From positions 32,372 to 96,371 of the forward strand of contig JAHWHG010000015.1 in assembly GCA_019323515.1 (NCBI GenBank): DNA of 64,000 nt, written 5' to 3'. A model generated the notes under the pieces. That model was not told the DNA's origin. It did no database searches and worked only from the letters and a program-made list of their open reading frames with translations. Every line of letters begins with the position of its first letter. Positions within the stretch are counted from its first letter, which is position 1. This document shows, piece by piece, positions 41,199 through 50,420 of this stretch. Both the position numbers and the translations under genes were made by a program. This DNA comes from Candidatus Woesearchaeota archaeon. GTDB taxonomy: Archaea; Nanobdellota; Nanobdellia; Woesearchaeales; JAHWHD01.

Positions 41199-41669
41199 AT
41201 GAATATAATGACAAAATACAAACGTATAAAGGAAAAATTCCCCTGGGAAAAGCCTTCAGGTTTTCCAGACTATAAGCCAAAAGAAAAAAAGAAGTACCAG
41301 GAAATCCCACTTGGTTCCTTGACAGCAACAGCTATAAGATGCCCAGTAACTGGCAGAGAATGTGCATATCCAGGAATGGACTGCAAAGCTTGCCCTATTA
41401 TGAAGTCGCGTAATAACATGTTCGAGGAACTTACCATGGATCATTACAGGCATATCTTAGCACAACTCTACTCTGCTTCTAGAAAGATCTCTAATCTGGA
41501 AGACAATGTTGAGAAAGAAAAGGTATTGGAAGATTTCTTCAAGAACACAGAAGAATCCGTAGATATACTACAGGGATACACAACCTGGATGAACGAGATG
41601 CTTAAAGGACTTGATATTGGCAAGGACACGAACAAGGATTTTAAGTACAAGGGATTTGATGTGAAATAA
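41199..41669 (+). CDS. Small protein with Cys cluster (about 156 aa)
   Basis: A central cluster CPVTGRECAYPGMDCKACP could bind zinc. The rest is helical and charged. A TATA-like element (about 41176-41184) lies 19-27 nt before candidate ATGs at 41199 and 41208; the latter fits leaderless spacing better. No family recognised. Confidence 0.55.
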   Translation: MNIMTKYKRIKEKFPWEKPSGFPDYKPKEKKKYQEIPLGSLTATAIRCPVTGRECAYPGMDCKACPIMKSRNNMFEELTMDHYRHILAQLYSASRKISNLEDNVEKEKVLEDFFKNTEESVDILQGYTTWMNEMLKGLDIGKDTNKDFKYKGFDVK

Positions 41670-41731
41670 TCCGAAGAGAAGTTAAAGGCTAGGATAAGCT
41701 TTATAACTTACCCTAACCAGAGATAGTTAAG

Positions 41732-42538
41732 ATGGGAGGAAGCATTGCTTTAACAATAAGAGAACCAAATGGCAAGGAGCATAGGATGTGCCGCTCGACA
41801 AAAATACTGCCAAGTCTTGTCAATAACCTTAGACTTATCAACAAAGATACTTCTTTTATCCAGGGAGAACTTAAACCTTGGTACGAGATGCGCGAGGACT
41901 ACCTTAAGCACGAAAAGGAATGGCTCGCAATCCAGAAAAAGCATGATAGTTGTGCAATAAGAGATTCTCCATTTGAAAATAATATGACCTCATGCTATGG
42001 AGACCATCCATTTCTGGCACCAACTGGTTATGGTCTTGTTGTGATTGACATGTTAAAAGATCAAATCCTAAGCACCCAGGGATATACGTGTCTTGGAAAT
42101 ATCTATGGGATACAAATCAGACACGACCTTAGAGAAGATATTGGCGGTGGTCACACAGTTCTTTACATCGGCCCTGAAGACAAAAGACCTAAAAGGAAAG
42201 GACTGCTTGCATTTGATTCAGACGATGAATACTCCAATGCGATGAGATTCAAGGCATTATATGAAGCTGGGAAGGTAAAAAAAGCTGTCAACGAGATGAG
42301 TGGAGAGATTATTCCGCTTGAAGGAAAATCACTTGAAGAGATTGCTGATATGGTCATGAAGTCTCACGACCTTGTTTTCCCTATTGACTTCTCACCATTC
42401 ACCATCAGAGACTATGCTGAATGTGATAAAGAAGACGCAATAGTAATGCGTTCAAGGATTGAAGAACTCGGCTTTACACTTTCTGACAAGGAGAAAGAAC
42501 TCTGGGACTCCTGGGTTAAAGAGATGGACGAGGAATAA
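41732..42538 (+). CDS. Uncharacterised protein (268 aa)
   Basis: No signal or membrane segment is seen. The product begins MGGSIALTIREPNGKEHRM and has a central block (NNMTSCYGDHPFLAPTGYGL, VVIDMLKDQILSTQGYT) that looks structured. A TATA element (about 41699-41709) lies 28 nt upstream of the ATG, giving a leaderless mRNA. I cannot assign a family. Confidence 0.6.
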   Translation: MGGSIALTIREPNGKEHRMCRSTKILPSLVNNLRLINKDTSFIQGELKPWYEMREDYLKHEKEWLAIQKKHDSCAIRDSPFENNMTSCYGDHPFLAPTGYGLVVIDMLKDQILSTQGYTCLGNIYGIQIRHDLREDIGGGHTVLYIGPEDKRPKRKGLLAFDSDDEYSNAMRFKALYEAGKVKKAVNEMSGEIIPLEGKSLEEIADMVMKSHDLVFPIDFSPFTIRDYAECDKEDAIVMRSRIEELGFTLSDKEKELWDSWVKEMDEE

Positions 42539-42539
42539 T

Positions 42540-43223
42540 TTATTCTAGAATCTTTGCAACACTAGCATCAGCAAATATCTTCATTGTATCAAATATCTTA
42601 AGTATAGGATGTTCTGGTATCAAAAGCTGAAGATCAGTGCAAGCTAATATCACGCAGTCAACATCCTTAAAACCATTGATTATCTCTATCAACTCCTCTC
42701 TATCCTTATTGTTCTGCATCCCTTTCACAAGATTAAGTATAATCCTCCCCATCCTAGCCTGCTGAAAACCGTCAGGAGTCATATAACCAATCCCTTCTTT
42801 CTCAAAAGCATTTTCATACAGCTTATTCTTTATAGTCGCTGATGTAGAAACAATTCCAACCCTCTTATATTCATTCTGTTTTATGAACTTCACAGTCTCC
42901 TCGATTATACTAAGAACAGGAACACTGACAGCTTCCCTGATATTCTCTATAAACACGTGCAGGGAATTGCAAGGCATCACAATAAAATCTGCACCTGCTT
43001 CCTCTAAACGCTTAGCTTCTTTTATTAAATAAGGCAAACACCGCTCAATCCCAAGATTCTTTGATATAGCATCCTCTTCAATCTCATAAGGCAATGGCAC
43101 GCTTGCTATTAATATTGAAGGTCTGTGTGTTTTATCTAATTTCTGGCATGAAAAGACTAAGTCCAGGTAAAACTCAGATGTAGTCTCAGGCCCTAGTCCT
43201 CCGATTATCCCAACTATTTTCAT
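42540..43223 (-). CDS. Aspartate/glutamate racemase-family protein
   Basis: The family pattern is clear: VGIIGGLGPETTSEFY at the N-terminus, MPCNSLH with C85, VSTSATIKN, and ILACTDLQ with C195. The two cysteines are the acid/base pair of cofactor-independent racemases. The exact substrate (Asp, Glu or another amino acid) is not readable. Its promoter TATA (minus strand, about 43270-43278) lies next to the inverted repeat at 43283. Confidence 0.88.
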   Translation of the reverse strand: MKIVGIIGGLGPETTSEFYLDLVFSCQKLDKTHRPSILIASVPLPYEIEEDAISKNLGIERCLPYLIKEAKRLEEAGADFIVMPCNSLHVFIENIREAVSVPVLSIIEETVKFIKQNEYKRVGIVSTSATIKNKLYENAFEKEGIGYMTPDGFQQARMGRIILNLVKGMQNNKDREELIEIINGFKDVDCVILACTDLQLLIPEHPILKIFDTMKIFADASVAKILE

Positions 43224-43282
43224 AAGAACTGTTAATCATCAATCCTTTATAAAACTTGATTTCAAGCCCTTTTATAAACCCC

Positions 43283-43306
43283 TTTCACCACTTATCAGTG
43301 GTGAAA
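43283..43306. promoter_or_regulatory. Perfect inverted repeat between divergent promoters
   Basis: TTTCACCACT (43283-43292), a TATC spacer and AGTGGTGAAA (43297-43306) form a 10-bp perfect inverted repeat. It lies exactly between the minus-strand TATA of the racemase gene and the plus-strand TATA (about 43317-43327) of the next gene, so it is a likely operator for both. Confidence 0.55.
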
Positions 43307-43349
43307 AAACGAAACATTTATATATTAGTATTACTTATTAGTATGTAGG

Positions 43350-43904
43350 GTGACTAAAATCGCAAATTCTCTTGAACAGATAGTTCAAAAATCAAAAAAA
43401 GGGTTTATTGGAAAATCTCTTGGTTATTTATTCCCAGTTTTCGACACATATGATAGCGTCGGCGAAACAGAAAAACTTCTTGATGACCCAGAGGTCAAAG
43501 CAACTGGCATCGACGAGAAAAAAGCTTATGAATGTGTCCTTAAAGCTCATGACGAATATCAAAACCTTCTTACAGCTGCAAAACTGGCAGACACAGCTGA
43601 CAGGATTACAAGTATAATAGGTGCAGGTATCGAAGGTTTTCTATCATTTTTCGGAGGAGCTCCTGGTATGTTCACAAACATCATAGAAGAAGGTGTTGAG
43701 ATGACAGCAAAAGCACCTTTCATGCTTATGTCACTTTTCGACTCACATCTAAGGTACAAGGTCCCTGGCTTGCTTGCAAGGGAAGCTGCAACATTCTGCG
43801 TTCCTACAGGAGGAGACGTCTATGACGCTGTTACAAACCTTTACATGAGAACAGCTAAAGAAGCAATCAAGGAGTATGCTAAAGAGAAGATGCTAGAGAA
43901 ATAG
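43350..43904 (+). CDS. Uncharacterised protein with Gly-rich hydrophobic patch (184 aa)
   Basis: The start is a GTG, 28 nt after a TATA element (43317-43327), compatible with leaderless initiation. The product is helical, with a central segment IIGAGIEGFLSFFGGAPGM that may dip into a membrane. Its promoter shares the inverted repeat with the racemase gene. No family recognised. Confidence 0.55.
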   Translation: MTKIANSLEQIVQKSKKGFIGKSLGYLFPVFDTYDSVGETEKLLDDPEVKATGIDEKKAYECVLKAHDEYQNLLTAAKLADTADRITSIIGAGIEGFLSFFGGAPGMFTNIIEEGVEMTAKAPFMLMSLFDSHLRYKVPGLLAREAATFCVPTGGDVYDAVTNLYMRTAKEAIKEYAKEKMLEK

Positions 43905-43960
43905 ATCTCTTTAGATTTTTTTTAAATTATCTTTATAAATAACTTTATTCTAACAGTGTC

Positions 43961-44665
43961 ATGAAAAAGGACTTAGTCCCATGTAATTCTGACCTAAGCG
44001 AAGCAGTTGGCAGAGTGCACGCTATTATGGAATCTCGCGCTAAAGACACTGCCAATCGCATTTATGATAAGCTGAAAGACTTATACTTTGCTATTGTTGA
44101 TAATAACCTTATTAGAAGAATTGAAAGCTTTATGAGCCATGTAAGCTTTGTGCAGGATTTCCCGTATAAGGAGACATGGATCTGTACTGATGACCCCAAT
44201 TGGCATGCAGTGCAAATTCACAGATGGATAGAGCATGGCACTTTTAAGCCATTTCTATCTTACGATCTTTCTCAAGATAAGGATTTGCCTGAAGATGAAT
44301 GGACTGATAAACATATTGCAAACTTCTCTAACCAGTTTTATGATAGCATTACAATCTTAACAGGAGTTGACTGGGTAAGAAAATCTGGCTCACCCTCAGA
44401 TTTATACAAGATCCTGATAAGTAACCCAAAATTCATTAACATCCTTGGAAAACACTTTCCAAGATTTAGAGAATATTCAATATTCCAGCCTAAGATTCGA
44501 ATAACAGAAAGCAGTGTTGAATTCTCTTACTCTTTATATGATTTCTTCACAGAAACTTATAGCTACTACCGTAAAGAGATAAGACAAGACCTTGAGCACA
44601 TTGACGAGTTCATAATAAACGGTCTCCAGCAGAAGTATGCTGAAAAATTGCAATATCTATTGTGA
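43961..44665 (+). CDS. Tandem paralogue A, uncharacterised (234 aa)
   Basis: The product is helical and soluble and starts with a segment almost identical to that of the following gene (SDLSEAVGRVHAIMESRAKD), then diverges. Both end with a conserved QDLEHID motif. The family is unknown. A TATA element (about 43932-43942) is 25-28 nt upstream. Tandem duplication is clear from the sequence. Confidence 0.65.
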   Translation: MKKDLVPCNSDLSEAVGRVHAIMESRAKDTANRIYDKLKDLYFAIVDNNLIRRIESFMSHVSFVQDFPYKETWICTDDPNWHAVQIHRWIEHGTFKPFLSYDLSQDKDLPEDEWTDKHIANFSNQFYDSITILTGVDWVRKSGSPSDLYKILISNPKFINILGKHFPRFREYSIFQPKIRITESSVEFSYSLYDFFTETYSYYRKEIRQDLEHIDEFIINGLQQKYAEKLQYLL

Positions 44666-44670
44666 TAAAG

Positions 44671-45318
44671 ATGAAAAAGAACCTTATTCCATATCATTCT
44701 GACCTAAGTGAAGCAGTCGGCAGAGTGCACGCTATTATGGAATCTCGCGCTAAAGACACTACTGATTACTTCTATAACAAGCTTAAGGACCTTTATTTTG
44801 CTATTGTGGATAATGATTTGATAAGAAGGTTAGACGACCCATTGATTGTATTTGACCAGCCTTTCCCCTATAAAGAAAAATGGACAATGGAGGTCAAGAT
44901 GAAAACAATTGTTGCAAGGACACCGATGTACACTGTGGAAGAAGGGGATGTCATGCTGTTGAAAAGGTGCATTTGCCAAGGTATATTTGATTCTGTCTCT
45001 ATAATGACAAGTATGTATGGGACAAACTATGCTAGTGAAGTTCCTTATCCACTGTACGAGATCTACATGAAAAACCCAAAAACAGTAAACCTTCTAGGCA
45101 GGTATCTTCCAAGATTCAGGGAGTATAAGATTCTGCTACCAAAGATAAGACTAATAAGGAATGGCAAATCTAAAAGCATCTATGACTTCTTCACTGGAGT
45201 ATGCCCTAGCGAAGAAAAATGGACAAGAAGGATAAAACAAGACCTTGAACACATTGACGGGTTTGTCATAAAAGCGCTCCAGGACGAACATTCTAAAAGA
45301 CTAAGATTATTGATATGA
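44671..45318 (+). CDS. Tandem paralogue B, uncharacterised (215 aa)
   Basis: This is a duplicate of the preceding gene, sharing the N-terminal block, YFAIVDNDLIRRL, PRFREYKI and QDLEHIDG segments. The ATG at 44671 is preferred over an in-frame GTG at 44662 that overlaps the upstream stop. It sits five bases after the upstream stop, so the two are co-transcribed. The function is unknown. Confidence 0.65.
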   Translation: MKKNLIPYHSDLSEAVGRVHAIMESRAKDTTDYFYNKLKDLYFAIVDNDLIRRLDDPLIVFDQPFPYKEKWTMEVKMKTIVARTPMYTVEEGDVMLLKRCICQGIFDSVSIMTSMYGTNYASEVPYPLYEIYMKNPKTVNLLGRYLPRFREYKILLPKIRLIRNGKSKSIYDFFTGVCPSEEKWTRRIKQDLEHIDGFVIKALQDEHSKRLRLLI

Positions 45319-45401
45319 CTTTTTTGTCACACTTTTTCTGATTAATTTTAAAAGCTTCCAAAACTTATTATTGGTCAATATTACAATTTTGTCATAGAAA
45401 A

Positions 45402-45881
45402 ATGGTATGCACACCCCATAGATTTGCGCTGAGCGGAATTGCAGCAGGCAGCATGCGAGGCTTCTACAACACGCCTCAATCAGGAGGTTATCCTACAATA
45501 AGACTCGATTATACTGCGCAGCCACAGATTAAAAGCGTATACTCCACAAACCAGCAGGAAGACGCACGCTACCAGTTCCAGCAGCAAACCGCTCCTTTAT
45601 ACCAGGCAGCTAAAGGCTACACAGAAATAACAAGATTATCATCTGGCATGACATACGGCCCTTCAAAACCATTAGAATTACCAACACCTCAAAAACAAGA
45701 AACCCCTATCATAAATGTAAAACCTGAACCTATCAGGATACATCAAGAACCTAAACCAACCTACCAAATCAAGTACTATGAAGAATTCAATTTCACACCA
45801 AAACCAAAACAATCAAAAGCAAGGGATGAGCTTGCTTCATTGATTAAAAAGGAGTTAAAGGAAGATGTGCTCTACGCATGA
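45402..45881 (+). CDS. Pro/Gln-rich protein coupled to Vps4-like ATPase
   Basis: The product is low complexity and probably disordered (many Gln, Pro, Tyr), ending in a charged helix (SKARDELASLIKKELKED). Its end overlaps the ATPase start by 17 bases, so the two are co-translated. A disordered protein with a terminal helix is what one would expect of a partner that docks to the ATPase N-terminal helical domain, but this is inference. The family is unknown. Confidence 0.6.
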   Translation: MVCTPHRFALSGIAAGSMRGFYNTPQSGGYPTIRLDYTAQPQIKSVYSTNQQEDARYQFQQQTAPLYQAAKGYTEITRLSSGMTYGPSKPLELPTPQKQETPIINVKPEPIRIHQEPKPTYQIKYYEEFNFTPKPKQSKARDELASLIKKELKEDVLYA

Positions 45882-47184
45882 CGCTGAAAGGCATGAGGAA
45901 CTTGCAAAGCTTCTCTTAACTGAGAACGAACTTGATAAAGCTAGAGAGCACTACCTGGAAGCAGCTTCGATTTACACACTCCATAATGAGATGGACAAGG
46001 CAAACATCTGCTATAAAAGATCAAGAGAAGCGATCAATCAAGAATTCAACAAGGAATTGACAAGACAAGAACTTGCAAAGTTCACTTTAGAAGAACTTGA
46101 TTCTATAAGAAAAGGCTCAGACAAGGACTCTATTAAAGCACTGGCAGAGCTTGGAAAAAAGCTAGAGGATTCTGACCCACAGAAAGCTGCAACACACTAC
46201 CTAAGAGCAGCTGAGCTTATGCTGCATGAATCAGAGCATCACCCTGAGAAAGAAGACGAGTTTATTGAAGTAGCTAACAAGATGTACCTTAAAGCTAAAC
46301 AACTGAAAAAACAAGAACCTAAGAAAGCTGAACTTATCAGAATAGTGGACAATAAACTTACATTTGCTGACATCGGCGGATTAGAGGAATTAAAGGAAGA
46401 GATCCGTTTCAAGATAATCGAACCTTTCAAGAACCCTGAAGTGTTCAAGTTCTATAACAAGAAGATAGGCGGCGGAATATTGATGTACGGACCGCCTGGC
46501 TGCGGCAAGTCATTGATAGCAAAAGCAACAGCAAATGAAGCAGACGCAGCTTTCATGCACGTCAAATGCTCTGACCTAAAGTCAAAGTTTGTTGGAGAGA
46601 CTGAGCAGAACATTGCTGAACTTTTCAAGAAAGCTAGAGAGCAACCAACCATCATATTCTTTGACGAGTTTGAAGCACTTGGAGCTGACCGTACAGAATC
46701 ACTCTCATACGAAAAAAGTGCAGTTGCGCAACTATTGACAGAGATTGACGGATTTGACTCTGACAATCAAAAGATCCTTCTGTTAGCAGCGACAAACGAA
46801 CCATGGTCAATCGACCCAGCACTAAGAAGAGAAGGACGCTTTGGTAACACTATATTCATTCCACTTCCAGACAAGCAGTCAAGAGAAGATATTTTCAGGA
46901 TACATATGCAGGGAAGACCTGTTAAGGATTTAGACTACAAAAGACTTGCAGAAAAGACTGAAGGATTCTCAGGAGCAGACATCAAAGCAGTATGTGAAGC
47001 AGCAACTGATATCCCTCTTAAAGAATCATTCACAACAAGGAAAAAAAGACATATAGAGATGAAAGACATGCTTGTAGGGATAAAGAAGTCCCAGTCTGTC
47101 ATGAAACAATGGTTTCAGAAAGCAAGACAACAGATAAAAAATAAAAAATTACAGGAAAGTTTCAAGGAACTGGCAACTACCTAG
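45865..47184 (+). CDS. Vps4/meiotic-clade-like AAA ATPase
   Basis: The AAA module has Walker A GPPGCGKS (209-216), Walker B IIFFDEFEAL (D267, E268), a sensor-1 AATNEPWSIDPALRREGRFG block with the arginine finger, and the FADIGGLEELKEEI entry typical of Vps4/katanin/CDC48-like proteins. The N-terminus has two helical hairpins (about 8-55 and 88-150), TPR- or MIT-like, ahead of the ATPase. A role in remodelling filaments is suggested by the family only; no ESCRT-III gene is near. Confidence 0.8.
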   Translation: MCSTHDAERHEELAKLLLTENELDKAREHYLEAASIYTLHNEMDKANICYKRSREAINQEFNKELTRQELAKFTLEELDSIRKGSDKDSIKALAELGKKLEDSDPQKAATHYLRAAELMLHESEHHPEKEDEFIEVANKMYLKAKQLKKQEPKKAELIRIVDNKLTFADIGGLEELKEEIRFKIIEPFKNPEVFKFYNKKIGGGILMYGPPGCGKSLIAKATANEADAAFMHVKCSDLKSKFVGETEQNIAELFKKAREQPTIIFFDEFEALGADRTESLSYEKSAVAQLLTEIDGFDSDNQKILLLAATNEPWSIDPALRREGRFGNTIFIPLPDKQSREDIFRIHMQGRPVKDLDYKRLAEKTEGFSGADIKAVCEAATDIPLKESFTTRKKRHIEMKDMLVGIKKSQSVMKQWFQKARQQIKNKKLQESFKELATT

Positions 47185-47752
47185 TTATTGCCAGCTCTCC
47201 CACTATAAGCTTATCAATATCTGAACCTTTAAACCTGTAAGTCACTTCAACATCATACCTTAACTTCTCAGTTTTTTGCTCATACGGATCACATAAAACA
47301 TACAATGTACCTATTGAATCTTTTGGAATCTCAGGTCCTTCTGCAGTGCACACCTCTTGCGTGTCCAGGTTTGTCAGCTTGACCTCTGTAACAGTAATAT
47401 CCTGGCCAAACGAGTTATACACCTTAATAGCAACACCCTCAACAGTCAGAAAAGAGTCCTGGCAGCTCAAACCTGATGGAAGCACGCACCTGTCAGGCAT
47501 CATCATCTCAGGCTCCATCACACCAAACATTGCAAGTATTCCAACCCAGAGCAATGCACTGAACAGGTTACCAACTATCCCGACAATCCCTAATACTAAA
47601 GCAGCAGTGACCTTTCCATTCTTCTCTACTTTCTTTGCCTGTGCTGCAAACACAACTGCAAGTATTGACAACACTATCCCAACTAAAGGAAACAGGAATA
47701 TCAACACCACTCCTATTATACCTAAGACCAATGCTGTTGTTGATTTTGACAT
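47177..47752 (-). CDS. DUF4190-like membrane protein, paralogue 1
   Basis: Two hydrophobic helical pairs near the N-terminus (ALVLGIIGVVLIFLFPLVG and TAALVLGIVGIVGNLF, with a basic AAQAKKVEKNGK turn) match the DUF4190 pattern. A secreted beta-rich domain with three cysteines follows. It resembles the gene at 47767 throughout. It could be a surface-exposed sensor or adhesin. The coding end overlaps the ATPase stop on the other strand. Confidence 0.65.
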   Translation of the reverse strand: MSKSTTALVLGIIGVVLIFLFPLVGIVLSILAVVFAAQAKKVEKNGKVTAALVLGIVGIVGNLFSALLWVGILAMFGVMEPEMMMPDRCVLPSGLSCQDSFLTVEGVAIKVYNSFGQDITVTEVKLTNLDTQEVCTAEGPEIPKDSIGTLYVLCDPYEQKTEKLRYDVEVTYRFKGSDIDKLIVGELAITR

Positions 47753-47766
47753 TTTAATTTCACCTC

Positions 47767-48342
47767 TTATCTATCCTTCATCTGCAACTCGCCCTGGACA
47801 ATCCATTCATAACCATAATCAGTAAGAACCCAGATCTCAACACCTAACACCTTACGCTCTTCTAACCCACAATCAATACTGATCTCCTTAATCTCACCCA
47901 TTGCCATAGCAAAAGGTTCCTCAATCCCGCAGGTCTCACCAGTAACCCTGTCCCTTAAAAAAACCCTATTGATTGTAATATCCCTCTCAAAATCATTCCT
48001 TATGTTAAATTGAATTGTATCACCAGAATAAAACATGTCTATGCATGGCAAAGGATTACCTATTTTACATATATCATGGATTACCATTTTCTTATCAAAA
48101 TCATAACTGAAGAACCATGACAAAAGCTTCATCGCAAACACAAACATCACGATGCTTCCTATTATTGCAATCACTCCTAAAACAATTCCGGCTGTAGACC
48201 TTCCATCCTTCTTTTTCTTTCTTCCTAATATCCCAAACACAACTGCAAGTACACCAAGCACTATAGAAATAAATGGAAGGATCATCATCAAAGCAAAACC
48301 TAAGACACCAAGAACCAATGAAACTGTTGATTTGTCAGCCAT
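47767..48342 (-). CDS. DUF4190-like membrane protein, paralogue 2
   Basis: Same architecture as paralogue 1: an LGVLGFALMMILPFISIVLG pair of helices (read as overlapping segments), a basic GRKKKKDGRSTAGIVLG turn, then a beta-rich exported domain with a CKIGNPLPC disulfide candidate. Same length (191 residues), so a recent tandem duplication. An AGAGGTGACAT site (read on the minus strand) precedes the ATG. Confidence 0.65.
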   Translation of the reverse strand: MADKSTVSLVLGVLGFALMMILPFISIVLGVLAVVFGILGRKKKKDGRSTAGIVLGVIAIIGSIVMFVFAMKLLSWFFSYDFDKKMVIHDICKIGNPLPCIDMFYSGDTIQFNIRNDFERDITINRVFLRDRVTGETCGIEEPFAMAMGEIKEISIDCGLEERKVLGVEIWVLTDYGYEWIVQGELQMKDR

Positions 48343-48445
48343 ATGTCACCTCTTTATCAAGTTCTAAGATTTATATTATTTAAACATTTCCAAAAAAGAT
48401 ATAAAACATTAATTTTCCATATTTCCTGAAAAAAGGGTGTTTTAG

Positions 48446-49195
48446 ATATTAAGGAATACATTTGCGCATATACCAGGTATTGGTAAAGACACAGAAGAAC
48501 TTCTATGGAGAAACAATATCTATTCCTGGAAAGAGTTCCTTGACAACCATCACTCTATCAACATTCCAAGAAAGGAACATATCTATGAACACTGCAACCA
48601 TTCACTAAAAGCACTGGAACAGAATAACCATGAATTCTTCCTTAACAGGATCCCTCATAACATGCACTGGAGAACTTATAAGGAGTTCAAGCCATGCTTT
48701 CTTGATATTGAGACAACTGGTCTGAGTAGGCACTATGATGACATAACTGTCATAGGCCTATACAATGGTCGCGAGAGTAAATTCTTTGTAAAGGATGACA
48801 ACATGCACGAGTTTGCTCCAGAACTCAACAAGTATCCGCTTGTTGTGACATACAACGGCAAATGCTTTGACCTTCCGTTCATCCAGCACAAGTTTCCTTC
48901 TTTAAACTTAAATAAATTCCATATTGACTTAAGGTTTGAGATGAAGAAGATTGGATTCTCTGGAGGTCTTAAGTCAATTGAAAGACAGCTCGGCTTAAAC
49001 AGGGACTCATCATTAAAGGACATTGACGGATTTGAGGCAGTGCGTCTTTGGTACCGCTACAAGAGAAGAGGCGATGATGAAGCGCTTAGACTTCTTCTCA
49101 AGTACAACCAGGCAGACATCGAAAACCTGAAGACTCTGATGGACCTTACGTATGATAGATTGAGAGCATCTGAATTCCTTTCAAGGATTGAATAA
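48446..49195 (+). CDS. YprB-like RNase H-fold 3'-5' exonuclease, noncanonical start
   Basis: From the ATG at 48662 the protein has LDIETTGLS, TYNGKCFDLPF, DLRFE and KYNQADIENL, the DEDD-type exonuclease residues of the YprB family. Upstream the same frame continues for 72 codons, from an in-frame stop at 48443, and encodes LRNTFAHIPGIGKD, the helix-hairpin-helix start known for this family. No ATG, GTG or TTG exists before 48662, so initiation at ATA (48446) or TTA (48449), or a sequence error, must be assumed. A GGGTG lies 6-9 bases before 48446. Confidence 0.7.
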   Translation: MLRNTFAHIPGIGKDTEELLWRNNIYSWKEFLDNHHSINIPRKEHIYEHCNHSLKALEQNNHEFFLNRIPHNMHWRTYKEFKPCFLDIETTGLSRHYDDITVIGLYNGRESKFFVKDDNMHEFAPELNKYPLVVTYNGKCFDLPFIQHKFPSLNLNKFHIDLRFEMKKIGFSGGLKSIERQLGLNRDSSLKDIDGFEAVRLWYRYKRRGDDEALRLLLKYNQADIENLKTLMDLTYDRLRASEFLSRIE

Positions 49196-49226
49196 CCTTT
49201 ATAAATTACTTTGTTCTATCAGCTCT

Positions 49227-50372
49227 ATGTCACTATCAGATATCGTAGCACAGGCAACTTCTGGAATTAATCTTGGACATATCTCAGTTGACAATTCAAT
49301 AAAAGAACACATTCTTGCAGCACCTGAAGACTATAAAGGCCTTATCAAGATTATAGCAAACGCTGTACGCCTGGGCTACAGGCTAAAGATTGACTTCAAC
49401 GGCCTTGAACAGGAGCAAGAAAGAACAGCTTCCTTGATGAGAGACCTGCAGGGACATCTTGGTTTCCTGATGAGCGAACAAAGCAACTTTCTTACTTTCA
49501 TGCCGCATACAAAACTAAGTTCTCTTGAGATAAACCTTGGAGCTTACAGGTTTGCAAGGGCACCAAAACTCTCACACACTATAAGGCCAAGAAGACCCAT
49601 TGCAGATATGACTAAAACAGAGGCGCTTAGCAAGGCAAAAAAAGAACTCTATGACAGGTTCTATGGCAACATTGAACAATATCTTGAGATTGCAAGGGAA
49701 AATGAAGACGTCTTCACTAAAGACCCTTTGATAGGCATAATCGAATCTGAGTACAAGAAAAGAGTATCAACAGCAAAAAAAGAAGCAGTCGGGATAATTG
49801 AAAGATTGCAAGGTTTGCCTTTAACAATCCAGCAAGCATATGATGGCCTTGATTATGAAGACTATGTATTCTTTAAGGATAATATGAACATCAAGGACAA
49901 GTCACAGATACAGGGAGTGTATGGAGAGATTCTTGGTTTGGGGATTGTCAAGCATATAATCTCAGAATACCCTGAGAAAGACATAAAGGCAGGTTTCACA
50001 TTAAAGGACCAGTATATCCCAAGGAACATAGCTGTGAAATACCGTAAGAACAAGCAAAACCTTGTCATAAAAGACTTCAGGTCAGGAGTTGTTTGCGAGG
50101 TTGATAACCTGTTAGTGTATGAAGGGGTTCCTATTGTCTTTGAATCAAAGACAGGCAGAGACGGCATGTCACTTGACTCATACCAAAGACAGAAAACACT
50201 TCTTTCAGATATCTACGGAGTGTCACCATACTTTGTTGAAGTCCGTGTCAAAGCGCGAAGCTATCTCGAGAAAAGAGAAGACGACTGGTACATCCTAAGC
50301 TTCCCAGTGCAGCAAGAGTTGATGACAAAGACAGATTCTACATTTGAAAAGATGTGCAGAAGGTTATGGTAA
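49227..50372 (+). CDS. PD-(D/E)XK nuclease-like protein (381 aa)
   Basis: From the ATG at 49227 the C-terminal nuclease core shows E233, D293 in EVDNLL, ESK (E306, K308) and Q320, the restriction-endonuclease-like active site order. The N-terminal 220 residues are helical and not recognised. It sits 31 bases after the YprB-like exonuclease gene; an in-frame start at 49188 overlaps that gene's end. Two nucleases in tandem suggest DNA repair or defence. Confidence 0.65.
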   Translation: MSLSDIVAQATSGINLGHISVDNSIKEHILAAPEDYKGLIKIIANAVRLGYRLKIDFNGLEQEQERTASLMRDLQGHLGFLMSEQSNFLTFMPHTKLSSLEINLGAYRFARAPKLSHTIRPRRPIADMTKTEALSKAKKELYDRFYGNIEQYLEIARENEDVFTKDPLIGIIESEYKKRVSTAKKEAVGIIERLQGLPLTIQQAYDGLDYEDYVFFKDNMNIKDKSQIQGVYGEILGLGIVKHIISEYPEKDIKAGFTLKDQYIPRNIAVKYRKNKQNLVIKDFRSGVVCEVDNLLVYEGVPIVFESKTGRDGMSLDSYQRQKTLLSDIYGVSPYFVEVRVKARSYLEKREDDWYILSFPVQQELMTKTDSTFEKMCRRLW

Positions 50373-50420
50373 GAAATTTTCAAAAGGTTTTTATAGTATT
50401 TTTACATTGATTTTCTTTTA

